NCBI GenBank assembly: GCA_000403275.2 | Contig: KE159599.1 | Coordinates: 397,391-461,390, forward strand | Length of the DNA stretch: 64,000 nt | From: Lachnospiraceae bacterium 28-4 | GTDB taxonomy: Bacteria; Bacillota; Clostridia; Lachnospirales; Lachnospiraceae | Reading direction: 5' to 3' | In this document: piece by piece, positions 34,332-43,595 of the stretch | Numbering within the stretch: position 1 is the first letter of the stretch | Layout: every line of letters begins with the position of its first letter | Notes under the pieces: generated by a model | What the model saw: the letters and a program-made list of their open reading frames with translations, nothing else | Databases searched by the model: none | Told to the model about the DNA's origin: nothing | Position numbers and translations under genes: made by a program

Positions 34332-35051
34332 TCAGTTCTGAAGCTTCTCGCGCATCCGTATCAGTATCTTCTTTTCCATCCTGCTCACCTGTACCTGGCT
34401 GATGCCAAGGTTTTTCGCCACCTCCACCTGGGTCTTGTCCTGGAAATACCGCAGCCGTATGAGCATCCGTTCCTCCTCCCCCAGCTCTCCGATCAGTTGT
34501 TCCAGCAGCATATGGTTTAACAGTTTTTCATTATCGTCCTTTTTTTCCGGCAGCTTGTCCACCAGATAAATTTCATTGCCGTCGGACTGGTAAACGGATT
34601 TATAAATGGATTCCACTTCCACATTGGCTTCCATGGCCATGACGATATCCTCCCTGGCTATTCCCGTCGCCTCCGCAATCTCTTCCAGCGTGGCATCCCT
34701 TCCCCGCTCATGGTAAATCTGCTCCGCCGCCTGCCTGATTTTCCATCCGTTTTCCTTTAATGTCCTGCTCACTTTTACGATTCCGTCATCCCGTAAAAAA
34801 CGCTTGATTTCACCGCTTATCATTGGTACTGCATAGGTGGAGAATTTTACATCGTATGCCAGATCGAACTTATCGATCGCCTTCATCAGCCCTATCGCCC
34901 CGATCTGGAACAAATCCTCCGCATCATATCCTCTTCCCAGAAAACGCCTGACGATATGATGCACCAGACCAAGGTTTTTCTCTATCAGCGCTTCCCTCGC
35001 CGCTTTATCCCCCGCCTGTGAACGTGCAATCAGTACCGCAACTTCCTCCAT
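34332..35051 (-). CDS. sigF: Forespore sigma factor F
   Basis: A 239-residue sigma-70 family factor without region 1. Region 2 has DLFQIGAIGLMKAIDKFD and FSTYAVPMISGEIKRFLRDDG; region 3 has KVSRTLKENGWKIRQAAEQI; region 4 ends with DKTQVEVAKNLGISQVQVSRMEKKIL. It starts 3 bases after spoIIAB. SigF is kept inactive by SpoIIAB until asymmetric division. Gene order spoIIAA-spoIIAB-sigF is canonical. Confidence 0.96.
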   Translation of the reverse strand: MEEVAVLIARSQAGDKAAREALIEKNLGLVHHIVRRFLGRGYDAEDLFQIGAIGLMKAIDKFDLAYDVKFSTYAVPMISGEIKRFLRDDGIVKVSRTLKENGWKIRQAAEQIYHERGRDATLEEIAEATGIAREDIVMAMEANVEVESIYKSVYQSDGNEIYLVDKLPEKKDDNEKLLNHMLLEQLIGELGEEERMLIRLRYFQDKTQVEVAKNLGISQVQVSRMEKKILIRMREKLQN

Positions 35052-35054
35052 AAT

Positions 35055-35501
35055 CTATTCCTCATCCTCTATCCATGGAATGCATCCTATTTTTTTCTTC
35101 ATAATGATCGTCGTTCCTTCCCCCACTACGGACAACACTTCCAAATCATCCATAAATGCTTCCATAAAAGGAAAACCCATCCCCGAGCGGTTCAGCTCCG
35201 GTTTGGTCGTAAAGAGCGGTTCCATCGCCTTTTCAATGTCCTCTATGCCGTTTCCCTTGTCCATCACTTCCACATGCAGCACATCCTGTTCAATAAGGCA
35301 TCGTATATTTACTTTTCCCCCTTCTATTCCGTCATATCCGTGGATGATCGCATTTGTCACCGCTTCCGATACCGCCGTCTTAATATCCGAAACTTCCTCC
35401 AGCGTAGGATCCAGCTCGGACACAAAAGCCGCCACCGCTACCCTGGCAAATGCTTCGTTTGCCGATATAGCGTCGAACTCCATCTTCATTTCGTTTTTCA
35501 T
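35055..35501 (-). CDS. spoIIAB: Anti-sigma F factor and serine kinase
   Basis: A 148-residue GHKL-fold protein. The N-box is [13 protein letters not shown], the G1 box DKGNGIEDI and the G2 region [14 protein letters not shown]. It binds SigF and phosphorylates SpoIIAA. It lies between spoIIAA (15-base gap) and sigF. Length is standard. Confidence 0.95.
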   Translation of the reverse strand: MKNEMKMEFDAISANEAFARVAVAAFVSELDPTLEEVSDIKTAVSEAVTNAIIHGYDGIEGGKVNIRCLIEQDVLHVEVMDKGNGIEDIEKAMEPLFTTKPELNRSGMGFPFMEAFMDDLEVLSVVGEGTTIIMKKKIGCIPWIEDEE

Positions 35502-35516
35502 TCCAGTCCTCCATGT

Positions 35517-35825
35517 TTATTCCATAATTTCCACAATTTTATGTAATCCCGATATCATTAAGAGATGCCGGATTCGGTTATCCGCATTGATGGCGAATAC
35601 TTTTCCCCCAAAACAGGCAATCTTCTTATACCTTCCAAGAATAATCCCGATTCCTGAGCTGTCCATAAACTTCGTATTTTCAAAATCGAAGACCACATGG
35701 TCTACCTTCTCCTGAACGATAAACCTGTCCGCATTTTCGCTTATGTATGATGACTTATGATGATCGATCTCTTCCGGCATTCTGACCATCAGGTAATTAT
35801 CGATCACCTTGAAATTTTCCATCAT
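35517..35825 (-). CDS. spoIIAA: Anti-sigma F factor antagonist
   Basis: A 102-residue STAS-domain protein starting MMENFKVIDNYLMVRMP. The phosphorylated Ser lies in TKFMDSSGIGIILGRY. When dephosphorylated by SpoIIE it releases SigF from SpoIIAB. The ATG at 35825 follows AAAGGAG. The frame is also open upstream through a terminator-like hairpin (35850-35880), to an ATG at 35888 without a ribosome site. Confidence 0.94.
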   Translation of the reverse strand: MMENFKVIDNYLMVRMPEEIDHHKSSYISENADRFIVQEKVDHVVFDFENTKFMDSSGIGIILGRYKKIACFGGKVFAINADNRIRHLLMISGLHKIVEIME

Positions 35826-35849
35826 GCAATTCTCCTTTCCTCTAAGGTC

Positions 35850-35880
35850 AAAAAGAGAACATAAAATTATGTTCTCTTTT
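35850..35880. terminator. Strong bidirectional terminator-like hairpin just before spoIIAA
   Basis: A perfect stem (AGAGAACATAA with its complement) over a 3-4-base loop is flanked by A-runs on one side and T-runs on the other. It would end the leftward TPR-protein transcript. Only 24 bases separate it from the spoIIAA start, too few for a separate promoter downstream of the hairpin. Confidence 0.75.
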
Positions 35881-35908
35881 GTGTCCATTTTCTTATATTT
35901 TCCTGATG

Positions 35909-37324
35909 TCAGTTCCCATCGTTCAATTCTGCCAGATATGTCTGGGAATTGCTTGCCTTGAGCGTTCCGGGGAACAATTCGATCACCTGCGCATAGGCTT
36001 CCTTCGCTCTTTCCAGATTCCCTGTCTCTTTATAGCAGTTGGCCAGGTAAAAAAGCGCGTCCCCGTTCGTCTCGTCATACTGATATGCCTTTGCCAGATT
36101 CGGCAGGGCTTCCGCGAACTCCCCTTCCTTATAAGACCGGTAGCCTTCGTCATAAGCGGTCTGGGCCAGTTCCGGCCCGATCATGGCGGTCAACGTATCG
36201 TATAGCGCAATAAACGCTTCCGACGCCGTATCCGCAAGTTCTTCTATATTTACTCCGTCCAGATATTCCGATACCTTGAACGCATCCCCTTCGCTGGCCA
36301 GATATTCGTTAGCCGCCGCAATCAGTTGGTCGGAAGCCTGTATCGTGCCGTCCGTCCCGACATAATCCTCCAACTGCGTTTCCAGCTTTGCATTCTCTTC
36401 CTTCAGCCGTTTCAACTGCTGTTCCATCTCGTCAATGGTAGCCGTTTTGGCATCCGACTGGTCTCCGATCGTCCGCAATTCTTCATCCATAGCTACCTGC
36501 GCCATCTGGATTCTTGCCGGAAGGATGAGAAACCAGGCCGCTGCCAGCCCTATTACGATACCAATCGCCATATTGACAAGAACGGAGATTCCTTTTCTTT
36601 CCTTCCCGTTCACCGGCTGGATGATTGTCTCGTTGCCGCTCTGGTATTTGATAGCATCCGTCGCAACACCCCGTTTCTTTCCGGCTCCCTTTGCCGATCC
36701 TTCTTCCGGTGCCAGCATCCGCTCCACTTCTTTTAAATAGCGCCTTGTGGTCGTATTATTCGAATCTATCCTGCCGCACTTATAAAGTTCCTTCCGCGCC
36801 TTCTCCCACTCGCCGGCCTCGATATAAAGCAGCGCCAGAAGCTGGTGTGCCCTGACAAACTTCGGGTTCAGCGACAGCACCTTTTTCAGCTGTATCACCG
36901 CCAAGTCCTGGCTGTCCTGGCGGCAGTATGTCAATGCCTGATTGTATTTCTTGATCGTCTGGTTAATGGAATCCAGCCTGGACTGATTGGTCTGTATCAT
37001 ATTGATATACATGTCCGCTATATTTTTCTTTGGACGGATATTCTTGCTGATGACCCATTCGCTCAATGCCGCCACCACTTCCCCCATTTCGAAATAAACC
37101 AGCCCTAAAAGATTCCTTGCCTTTATATTGTTTTTATTTAATTTCAAACTCTGCCGCAGACTGTTTATCGCGCCGGTCAAATCCCTGACCTGTGCCTTTT
37201 CCAGTCCGTCATTGTAAAAACGGTTGGAAAGATGCATGATTTTTTTATAAATGCTTACATCCGCCCCGCAAGAAGTGCAGAAATCATGTTCCGATAAACT
37301 ACGGCCGCAATTATAACATAACAT
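35909..37324 (-). CDS. Zinc-ribbon, TPR and coiled-coil membrane protein
   Basis: A 471-residue protein. The N-terminal zinc ribbon has CYNCGRSLSEHDFCTSCG. TPR repeats follow (about 30-200, including IKARNLLGLVYFEMGEVVAALSEW split across repeats), then one membrane helix (about 245-268, VNMAIGIVIGLAAAWFLILP). Next comes a coiled coil (about 280-325, EMEQQLKRLKEENAKLETQLEDY split here), and C-terminal TPRs close the protein. It is likely a scaffold with TPR modules on both sides of the membrane. It sits between folC and the spoIIA operon and ends at a strong hairpin. Role unknown; a sporulation link is only positional. Confidence 0.85.
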   Translation of the reverse strand: MLCYNCGRSLSEHDFCTSCGADVSIYKKIMHLSNRFYNDGLEKAQVRDLTGAINSLRQSLKLNKNNIKARNLLGLVYFEMGEVVAALSEWVISKNIRPKKNIADMYINMIQTNQSRLDSINQTIKKYNQALTYCRQDSQDLAVIQLKKVLSLNPKFVRAHQLLALLYIEAGEWEKARKELYKCGRIDSNNTTTRRYLKEVERMLAPEEGSAKGAGKKRGVATDAIKYQSGNETIIQPVNGKERKGISVLVNMAIGIVIGLAAAWFLILPARIQMAQVAMDEELRTIGDQSDAKTATIDEMEQQLKRLKEENAKLETQLEDYVGTDGTIQASDQLIAAANEYLASEGDAFKVSEYLDGVNIEELADTASEAFIALYDTLTAMIGPELAQTAYDEGYRSYKEGEFAEALPNLAKAYQYDETNGDALFYLANCYKETGNLERAKEAYAQVIELFPGTLKASNSQTYLAELNDGN

Positions 37325-37334
37325 TCCGCCACCC

Positions 37335-37544
37335 CTATTCTTCAAAAGAACCGTTTTCTTCGCGGGCCGCTATCTCATCCTGCCTTACGGGCCGCTCGGA
37401 AAATGCCGTATTCCCCATATCCTTGATCATGCTTACCAATATATCCGCCATATCCGTCAAATCCTGATTGTAGATCGACTCTTCCGCATCCTCTACCTCC
37501 AGGCTGGGATGGAACTTCTTTAATTCTTCTTCAAAATTGATCAT
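37335..37544 (-). CDS. Small acidic hypothetical protein
   Basis: A 69-residue protein starting MINFEEELKKFHPSLEVED, very acidic, with a single predicted helix (DMADILVSMIKDMG). It overlaps the folC 3' end by 14 bases and ends 10 bases before the TPR protein start, so it is part of that leftward unit. No family recognised. Overlap and spacing support a real gene. Confidence 0.65.
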   Translation of the reverse strand: MINFEEELKKFHPSLEVEDAEESIYNQDLTDMADILVSMIKDMGNTAFSERPVRQDEIAAREENGSFEE

Positions 37545-38847
37545 CCGATTTCCTCCTAAACAATGCCTTCACCTCACCTGCCAAATAAAGCGAACCGACA
37601 ATATATATGAAATCCTCTTCTTGTTTTCCTGCCAGCAGACGGCCTAACGCCTGCTCCGTATTCTCCGCCGCGCTGCACTTCATCCCATGGAAATGCTGTC
37701 CCAGCGTTTTCGCGCCCGCTCCCCTTATATCATGAATCCCCGCCGTCACGGCCTCTTCAAAGAGTCCGCCGGAACTCAGTATCTTTATCATTTCCCCGTA
37801 ATTTTTATCTTCCACTGCAGAAAACAGCAAATACCTCCTGCCTTTGCAGCCGTCAGCCTCCACCGACCGGATAAACGCGCGTATCCCGTCTTCGTTATGC
37901 GCTCCATCCACATATACGCCCGGAAGAATCTCCTCCATTCTTCCTTCCCAAAAAGTCCTGCGCAGCCCTTCTTCTATCCATTCCCTCTTCATCTTCCTGC
38001 CATCCGGCAGCTCTTCGATGCACCGGACGGCCAGAGCGGCATTTTCCGCCTGGTAAAGAGCATCCGTTTCCAGTTTTAGCCTAATATAACCATAATACCG
38101 AGAATGCATGAAAAAATCAATGCTTTTCTTTGTTAATTTATTATAAAGGAAATCCCCTTCTTTTATTCCAACCGCCTTATTTCCAAGCTTTTCCGCCCTT
38201 TCTTCTATCACCAGGGAAGCTTCCCTTCTTTTATCGCAGAAAACGACGGGAACCCCCTGTTTTAATATGCCCGCCTTCTCTCCGGCGATCTCCCCGATCG
38301 TATCCCCGAGATATTCCATATGATCATAACCGATGGAAGTAATCGCCGTAAGGACGGGATTTTTCACCGCATTGGTAGCATCCAGCCTTCCTCCCATCCC
38401 CGTTTCCAGTATGAGATATTCCACTCCTTCCTTTCGGAAGATCACCATTCCCATCAAAAATAACAACTCGAAAAATGTAGGATGATAGTCCGGCTTCCCT
38501 GACAACCGCCGCATCTCCCCCAGCCGTTCCATCACATAATCAAATCCCCATACAAACTGCTCTTCCGTAACCAGTCCTTTGTCTGTCCGAAACCGCTCCC
38601 TCATTTCCACCAAGTGAGGGGATGTGAACATGCCCACCGAATAGCCTCCTTCGGCCAGCATGGAACACAAGTAGGCACAAACAGAACCTTTCCCGTTTGT
38701 GCCCGCTACATGGATAATTTTCATTTCCTCTTCGGGGGAACCGAGGACTTTTAAAAAAGTCCCGGTATCCTCCACATTGTTTTTTTTCGTAAACTTCGGC
38801 AAGTCCAGAATATACCGTTCCGCTTCCCTGTAAGAATCTGCCGGCAT
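37531..38847 (-). CDS. folC: Folylpolyglutamate synthase / dihydrofolate synthase
   Basis: A 438-residue Mur-ligase-fold enzyme that adds glutamate to folates. The P-loop is HVAGTNGKGSVCAYL, then TSPHLVEMRERFR, ILETGMGGRLDATN and YVDGAHNEDGI (usually DGAHNP) in the C-terminal domain. Family length is normal. It lies 5 bases downstream of valS, a common pairing in Firmicutes, and is probably read from the T-box-controlled valS promoter. Confidence 0.94.
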   Translation of the reverse strand: MPADSYREAERYILDLPKFTKKNNVEDTGTFLKVLGSPEEEMKIIHVAGTNGKGSVCAYLCSMLAEGGYSVGMFTSPHLVEMRERFRTDKGLVTEEQFVWGFDYVMERLGEMRRLSGKPDYHPTFFELLFLMGMVIFRKEGVEYLILETGMGGRLDATNAVKNPVLTAITSIGYDHMEYLGDTIGEIAGEKAGILKQGVPVVFCDKRREASLVIEERAEKLGNKAVGIKEGDFLYNKLTKKSIDFFMHSRYYGYIRLKLETDALYQAENAALAVRCIEELPDGRKMKREWIEEGLRRTFWEGRMEEILPGVYVDGAHNEDGIRAFIRSVEADGCKGRRYLLFSAVEDKNYGEMIKILSSGGLFEEAVTAGIHDIRGAGAKTLGQHFHGMKCSAAENTEQALGRLLAGKQEEDFIYIVGSLYLAGEVKALFRRKSDDQF

Positions 38848-38852
38848 CCCCT

Positions 38853-41516
38853 TTATCCTTTCAGTTGTTTCAAACGAAGTTTTACCTGTTCCATCATCTG
38901 CGTATATTTTTCCATCTTTTCTCTTTCTTCCGCGATCTTTGCCTCCGGCGCTTTGGAAATAAATCTCTCGTTATTCAGCATTCCGTTGACCCGCGCCAGC
39001 TCTCCCTGTAGGCGCTTCTCTTCTTTTTCCAGCCGCACAATCTCCTGCCCGATATCCACCAATTCCGCAAACGGAATATAAAGCGTTGCCCCCGGGATCA
39101 CTACCGACACCGCATCGCTTTCGATGCCCTGTTTATCCCTTTGGACAGCCACGGAGGAGGCATATGCCAGGGAGGCAAAAAAGAGTCTGCCCTCTTCAAA
39201 GGCTCTGCAAACCGTTTCATTTTCACTTACTACATATACTTTTGCCTTCCTGCTGTGAGGCACATTCATCTGCGTCCTTACGTTACGGATTCCCCGCACC
39301 GCTTCCTTGATCGTCTCAATATCTTTTTCTTCTTTCCCGAAGTTCCACTCCTCTTTATATTCCGGCCACGGGGAGATCATAATGGACTCTTCCTCCGGCT
39401 GCAGGGAGCAGAAAATCTCCTCCGTTATAAAAGGCATATACGGATGCAGCAGCTTCAAAGCCCCGCTCAACACGGTCTTCAATGTCCAGAGCGCCGCATT
39501 CTGGCTCTCCTTGTCGTCGGAATTGTAAAGCCTTGGTTTCACCATTTCGATATACCAGTCGCAGAACTCATCCCAGATAAAATCGTATACTTTCTGTACC
39601 GCAATACCCAGTTCATAATGTTCCATATTATCGGTGGCTTCTTTTACCAGACGGTTCAGTCTGGATATGATCCATCTGTCCGCTGGTTCCAACATATCCG
39701 GCGCAACGGCTCCCGTATCCTTTCCTTCCATATTCATCATAATGAAACGGGAAGCGTTCCACACCTTATTGGCAAAGTTCCGGCTGGCTTCCACTTTTTC
39801 ATAATAAAAACGCATATCGTTGCCCGGCGCGTTGCCCGTGATCAGCGTCAGCCGCAGGGCGTCCGCCCCATATTTGTCAATAATTTCCAAAGGATCGATG
39901 CCGTTCCCCAGGGATTTGCTCATCTTCCTTCCCTGGGAATCGCGGATCAGCCCGTGGAACAGCACGGTATGAAACGGTTTTTCCCCCATCTGCTCGTAGC
40001 CTGAGAAAATCATACGGATAACCCAGAAGAAAATAATATCATATCCTGTCACCAGCACATCTGTCGGATAAAAATAGTCAAGCTCTTCCGTCTTTTCCGG
40101 CCATCCCAAGGTGGAAAAAGGCCACAGAGCGGAGGAAAACCATGTGTCCAGCGTATCAGGATCCTGCGTAAACTTATCGCCGCCGCATTTCGGGCATGTG
40201 TCCGGCATCCCGGCGGAAACCACGGTTTCCCCGCATTTGTCGCAGTAATACGCCGGAATCCTGTGCCCCCACCAGAGCTGTCGGCTGATACACCAGTCGC
40301 GGATATTGTCCGTCCAGTTAAAATAGGTTTTTTCCATGCGCTCCGGCACGAGCTTGATCTCTCCTTCTTTTACTGCCTTTACGGCCGGCCGGATCAGTTC
40401 TTCCATTTTCACGAACCACTGTTTTTTGATCAGAGGTTCGATCGTCGTTTTGCAGCGGTCATGGGTTCCTACATTATGGGAATAGTCTTCTACTTTTACG
40501 AGCAGCCCCATTTCCTCCAGCTCTTTCACGATGGCCTCCCTCGCTTCATAACGGTCCATTCCCTGGAATTTCCCGCCGTTTTCGTTAATGGTGGCATCGT
40601 CGTTCATAATATTGATCTCCGGAAGTCCGTGCCGCTTGCCCACTTCAAAATCGTTAGGGTCGTGGGCCGGTGTGATTTTTACCACGCCGGTTCCGAATTC
40701 CATATCCACATAAGGATCCGCCACGATAGGAATCTCCCTGTTTACAAAGGGGAGCAGCACCTTTCTTCCTATCAGGTGTTTGTATCTTTCGTCCTCTGGA
40801 TTCACTGCTACCGCCGTATCCCCCAGCATTGTTTCCGGCCTGGTGGTGGCGAATTCCAGGAATTCCTTATTATCTGTCCGCCCATTCCCATCGGAAAGCG
40901 GATATTTAATATGCCAGAAATGCCCCGCCTGTTCTTCGTATTCCACTTCTGCATCGGAAATCGAAGTATTGCATACCGGACACCAGTTAATGATCCTGCT
41001 TCCTTTATAAATCCATCCCTTTTCATGCATTTTGCAGAATACTTCCGTCACCGCCCTGTTGCAGCCTTCGTCCATGGTAAAACGCTCTCTGTCCCAATCA
41101 CAGGATGAGCCAAGCTTCTTCAGCTGGCCGATGATCCTTCCGCCGTATTCTTTCTTCCATTCCCAGGCTCTTTCCAGAAAACCTTCCCTGCCTAAGTCTT
41201 CCTTGTCGATGCCTTCTTCTTTTAATTTCTCAATGATCTTAACTTCCGTGGCGATGGAAGCATGATCCGTCCCCGGCTGCCAGAGGGCGTTATATCCCTG
41301 CATCCTCTTAAACCGGATCAGAATATCCTGCATCGTGTTGTCCAGGGCATGCCCCATATGGAGCTGCCCGGTAATATTCGGGGGCGGAATCACAATCGTA
41401 AACGGCTTCCTGCTCCTGTCCACTTCGGCATGGAAGTATTTCTTTTCCATCCACTTTTCATACAATCTGTCCTCGATCCCTTTCGGATCATAAGTTTTTG
41501 CCAATTCTTCTGCCAT
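38853..41516 (-). CDS. valS: Valine--tRNA ligase
   Basis: An 887-residue class I synthetase charging tRNA-Val. It starts [24 protein letters not shown] in [12 protein letters not shown] is the HIGH motif and [11 protein letters not shown] the KMSKS loop. The editing domain holds [19 protein letters not shown], and the C-terminal coiled-coil arm ends the protein. The ATG at 41516 has GAGGT upstream. The frame is open further upstream only because an 84-bp repeat array (41533-41737) lacks stops. Transcription is controlled by a T-box. Confidence 0.97.
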   Translation of the reverse strand: MAEELAKTYDPKGIEDRLYEKWMEKKYFHAEVDRSRKPFTIVIPPPNITGQLHMGHALDNTMQDILIRFKRMQGYNALWQPGTDHASIATEVKIIEKLKEEGIDKEDLGREGFLERAWEWKKEYGGRIIGQLKKLGSSCDWDRERFTMDEGCNRAVTEVFCKMHEKGWIYKGSRIINWCPVCNTSISDAEVEYEEQAGHFWHIKYPLSDGNGRTDNKEFLEFATTRPETMLGDTAVAVNPEDERYKHLIGRKVLLPFVNREIPIVADPYVDMEFGTGVVKITPAHDPNDFEVGKRHGLPEINIMNDDATINENGGKFQGMDRYEAREAIVKELEEMGLLVKVEDYSHNVGTHDRCKTTIEPLIKKQWFVKMEELIRPAVKAVKEGEIKLVPERMEKTYFNWTDNIRDWCISRQLWWGHRIPAYYCDKCGETVVSAGMPDTCPKCGGDKFTQDPDTLDTWFSSALWPFSTLGWPEKTEELDYFYPTDVLVTGYDIIFFWVIRMIFSGYEQMGEKPFHTVLFHGLIRDSQGRKMSKSLGNGIDPLEIIDKYGADALRLTLITGNAPGNDMRFYYEKVEASRNFANKVWNASRFIMMNMEGKDTGAVAPDMLEPADRWIISRLNRLVKEATDNMEHYELGIAVQKVYDFIWDEFCDWYIEMVKPRLYNSDDKESQNAALWTLKTVLSGALKLLHPYMPFITEEIFCSLQPEEESIMISPWPEYKEEWNFGKEEKDIETIKEAVRGIRNVRTQMNVPHSRKAKVYVVSENETVCRAFEEGRLFFASLAYASSVAVQRDKQGIESDAVSVVIPGATLYIPFAELVDIGQEIVRLEKEEKRLQGELARVNGMLNNERFISKAPEAKIAEEREKMEKYTQMMEQVKLRLKQLKG

Positions 41517-41532
41517 AATTACCTCTTTTCCG

Positions 41533-41737
41533 CGCCGCTTTGGCGGCATTTTCCTTCTGCATGGGGCTATACCATCGAGCAGGCGGATTTTCTCCCTGCT
41601 CGCCGCGCGCCCCATGCGCCGCTTTGGCGGCATTTTTCCTTTGCATGGGGCTGTACCATCGAGCAGGAGGATTTTCTCCCTGCTCGCCGCGCGCCCCATG
41701 CGCCGCTTTGGCGGCATTTTTCCTTTGCATGGGGCTG
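41533..41737. repeat. 84-bp tandem hairpin repeats in the valS leader
   Basis: Copies lie at 41533-41616, 41617-41700 and a partial one at 41701-41737; they differ at only a few positions. Each unit holds three inverted repeats: CCGC/GCGG followed by a T-run, GAGCAGG/CCTGCTC, and an enclosing GCATGGGGC/GCGCCCCATGC. They sit between the T-box terminator and the valS ribosome binding site, so they belong to the mRNA leader. The 84-base period is a multiple of three, and both strands stay open. Confidence 0.9.
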
Positions 41738-41742
41738 CGCAT

Positions 41743-42015
41743 AAAAAAATCGCCCTCCGCCGACATCTGTCAGCAAAGGGCGTTCAAATCACGCGGTACC
41801 ACCTTCATTTTTACTCACCGGTCCTGTCAGACCTGATCCTGTAACGGGGATCAATCGTGGAAACTTACTTTTCTGCATTCCGTTTCAGTCTCCCGGCTCC
41901 AAAGCTACCTTCCGCACGCCTTTCTTTAAACGGTCTTTCAGCCGGTGAACCATTCTCTCTTTTAAGGGGCTGTACGTACTCCTCTTTTTCATTACCTTTT
42001 CTCATATCAGTATCT
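41743..42015 (-). promoter_or_regulatory. T-box leader controlling valS
   Basis: On the minus strand the conserved T-box core AAGGTGGTACCGCG lies at 41792-41805. It is followed by a terminator (stem 41751-41782 built on CGCCCT/AGGGCG, T-run 41743-41749). The upstream part has Stem I-like sequences. In T-boxes, uncharged tRNA stabilises the antiterminator and allows expression; here tRNA-Val is expected from the target gene. I could not fix the specifier codon by eye. Confidence 0.9.
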
Positions 42016-42021
42016 ATGGTT

Positions 42022-42051
42022 AATATAAGCCAGGAAACTGAGATTTGTCAA
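42022..42051 (-). promoter_or_regulatory. Sigma-A promoter of valS
   Basis: On the minus strand TTGACA (42046-42051) and TATATT (42022-42027) are 18 bases apart. The predicted transcript start at about 42015 fits the beginning of the T-box leader. Confidence 0.75.
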
Positions 42052-42193
42052 GATAATTTTTATATCGATTCCGTTTTCGAAGCTGCGGAAATCTTGAAGT
42101 TCCATAAAAGCATGTTCCATTCGCCGCACAAATGCCTTATAATAAATCCAGAACCCAATCGGAAATGAAAAAAAATGAAAGGATTGTCTATTC

Positions 42194-42850
42194 ATGAAAA
42201 AAACGATTCTATGTTTCGGAGACTCCAACACCCATGGCTATTGCTCTGAAACAGGCGGCAGGTTTGACGATACGAAAAGATATCCCTGCCTTCTGGAAAA
42301 ATACCTTGGAGACGGCTATATCGTCCGCGAAGAGGGCTTAAGCGGCCGCACCACAGTTTTCGAAGATCCTTTGTTTGAAGGGCTGTGCGGTCTGTCCGCC
42401 ATCTTCGGCTGCCTGATGAGCCACGAACCCGTGGACTTATTGATCATTATGCTTGGAACCAATGACACAAAAGAAAGGTTTGGATGCAATGCGGAAAACA
42501 TTGCAAAAGGGCTGGAACGGCTGGCCAGAAAAGCCCAGTCCGTCACCGATGCATGGGCCGGCGGCCGTCCCAATATACTTCTGGTCGCTCCCGCCCCAAT
42601 CGAGGACGGCTATGCATCGACCTTTGTATTTAACGAAATGGGAAAAGGATGCGTAGAAAAATCAAAAGAACTGGCCTTCTATTATGAAAGAACCGCCAGG
42701 CTGACCGGCTGTCACTTTTTTGACGCGGGTACGGTTCCCGGTATATGCATGCATCCCAACGATTATATGCACCTTACCGAAGAAAGCCACGATTTACTGG
42801 CAAAAGCTCTGGCCGAACTCGTTCCGTCCCTGACCTCTGACCGGTCATAA
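42194..42850 (+). CDS. SGNH/GDSL-family hydrolase
   Basis: A 218-residue cytosolic esterase-like protein. Block I is ILCFGDSNTHGY with the nucleophile Ser, block III is IMLGTNDTK, and the terminal DYMHLTEESH supplies Asp and His. The family is close to arylesterase/TesA-like YxiM-type enzymes. It is transcribed divergently from valS; its start follows GAAAGGATTG. Substrate unknown. Confidence 0.88.
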   Translation: MKKTILCFGDSNTHGYCSETGGRFDDTKRYPCLLEKYLGDGYIVREEGLSGRTTVFEDPLFEGLCGLSAIFGCLMSHEPVDLLIIMLGTNDTKERFGCNAENIAKGLERLARKAQSVTDAWAGGRPNILLVAPAPIEDGYASTFVFNEMGKGCVEKSKELAFYYERTARLTGCHFFDAGTVPGICMHPNDYMHLTEESHDLLAKALAELVPSLTSDRS

Positions 42851-42871
42851 TGTATTCTTTCTCCTCCCCGC

Positions 42872-42933
42872 AAACTGGCATGGTTTAAAAAATCTAAAAT
42901 GGTTCTTTTATCTATGCCAATTTGAGGTATAAT
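42872..42933 (+). promoter_or_regulatory. Candidate PdxR-type operator and promoter of the ECF S-component
   Basis: Direct repeats AAACTGG (42872-42878) and AAAATGG (42896-42902) are 24 bases apart. They are followed by CTTTTA (42905-42910), a 17-base spacer and TATAAT (42928-42933). The same arrangement occurs before pdxS (52611-52672), where the shared block TGGCATGGT also appears. MocR/PdxR regulators bind direct repeats of AAAGTGG type. Confidence 0.55.
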
Positions 42934-42986
42934 AAACTGCATTAGAAAAATAAATTATCTATGCAAACCATCGAGGAGAAATTTTT

Positions 42987-43577
42987 ATGAAAAATGAAAA
43001 CATACAAAAAGTTATTTTTACCGGAGTCATGGCCGCCCTTTCCTATGTAGTGTTTACTTTCCTTCAGATCAAGATCACCCTTCCCGGTGGAGACGCCACT
43101 TCCATCCATCTCGGAAATGCCGTCTGCGTGCTGGGCGCCTTGCTCCTCGGAGGGGCATACGGCGGTTTGGGCGGGGCCATCGGCATGACGATCGGCGACC
43201 TTCTCGATCCGGTCTATATCGTCTATGCCCCAAAAACCTTTCTGTTAAAACTGTGCATCGGCCTGATCACCGGCCTGATCGCCCACAACTTAGGACATAT
43301 CACTACCGAAACGGACAGCCGGAAAGTGTGGAAATGGACGATTGCCGCCGCTGTCGGAGGACTGCTGTTTAATGTAATTTTCGATCCGCTCATCGGATAT
43401 TTCTATAAACGGGCCATCCTCGGCAAACCGGCGGCAGAACTTACCCTGGCATGGAATATCGCTTCCACCTCCATTAACGCCGTGACTTCCACCGTCGCAT
43501 CCACCGCAATTTACATGGCCCTCCGGCCCGCCTTAAAAAAGTCAGGACTGTTTTTTACGATTGGGAAGAAACGATGA
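42987..43577 (+). CDS. ECF transporter S-component, probably for vitamin B6
   Basis: A 196-residue membrane protein with about six helices, beginning MKNENIQKVIFTGVMAALSYVVF. The segments GGDATSIHLGNAVCVLGALLLG and GMTIGDLLDPVYI are typical of ECF substrate-binding subunits of the HmpT/PdxU-like group. It binds a vitamin and docks on the shared EcfAAT module, which is not in the window. The pdxST-like promoter upstream suggests a pyridoxine-type substrate; without that evidence it would be unassigned. GAGGAG precedes the ATG. Confidence 0.82.
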   Translation: MKNENIQKVIFTGVMAALSYVVFTFLQIKITLPGGDATSIHLGNAVCVLGALLLGGAYGGLGGAIGMTIGDLLDPVYIVYAPKTFLLKLCIGLITGLIAHNLGHITTETDSRKVWKWTIAAAVGGLLFNVIFDPLIGYFYKRAILGKPAAELTLAWNIASTSINAVTSTVASTAIYMALRPALKKSGLFFTIGKKR

Positions 43578-43595
43578 TTGCTCTTCCGCCGTCCC

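Noticed and set aside
41540-41836. Long open frames on both strands through the valS leader repeats
   Set aside because: They exist because the 84-bp unit lacks stops. No start with ribosome site supports a protein, and valS has a good start at 41516.
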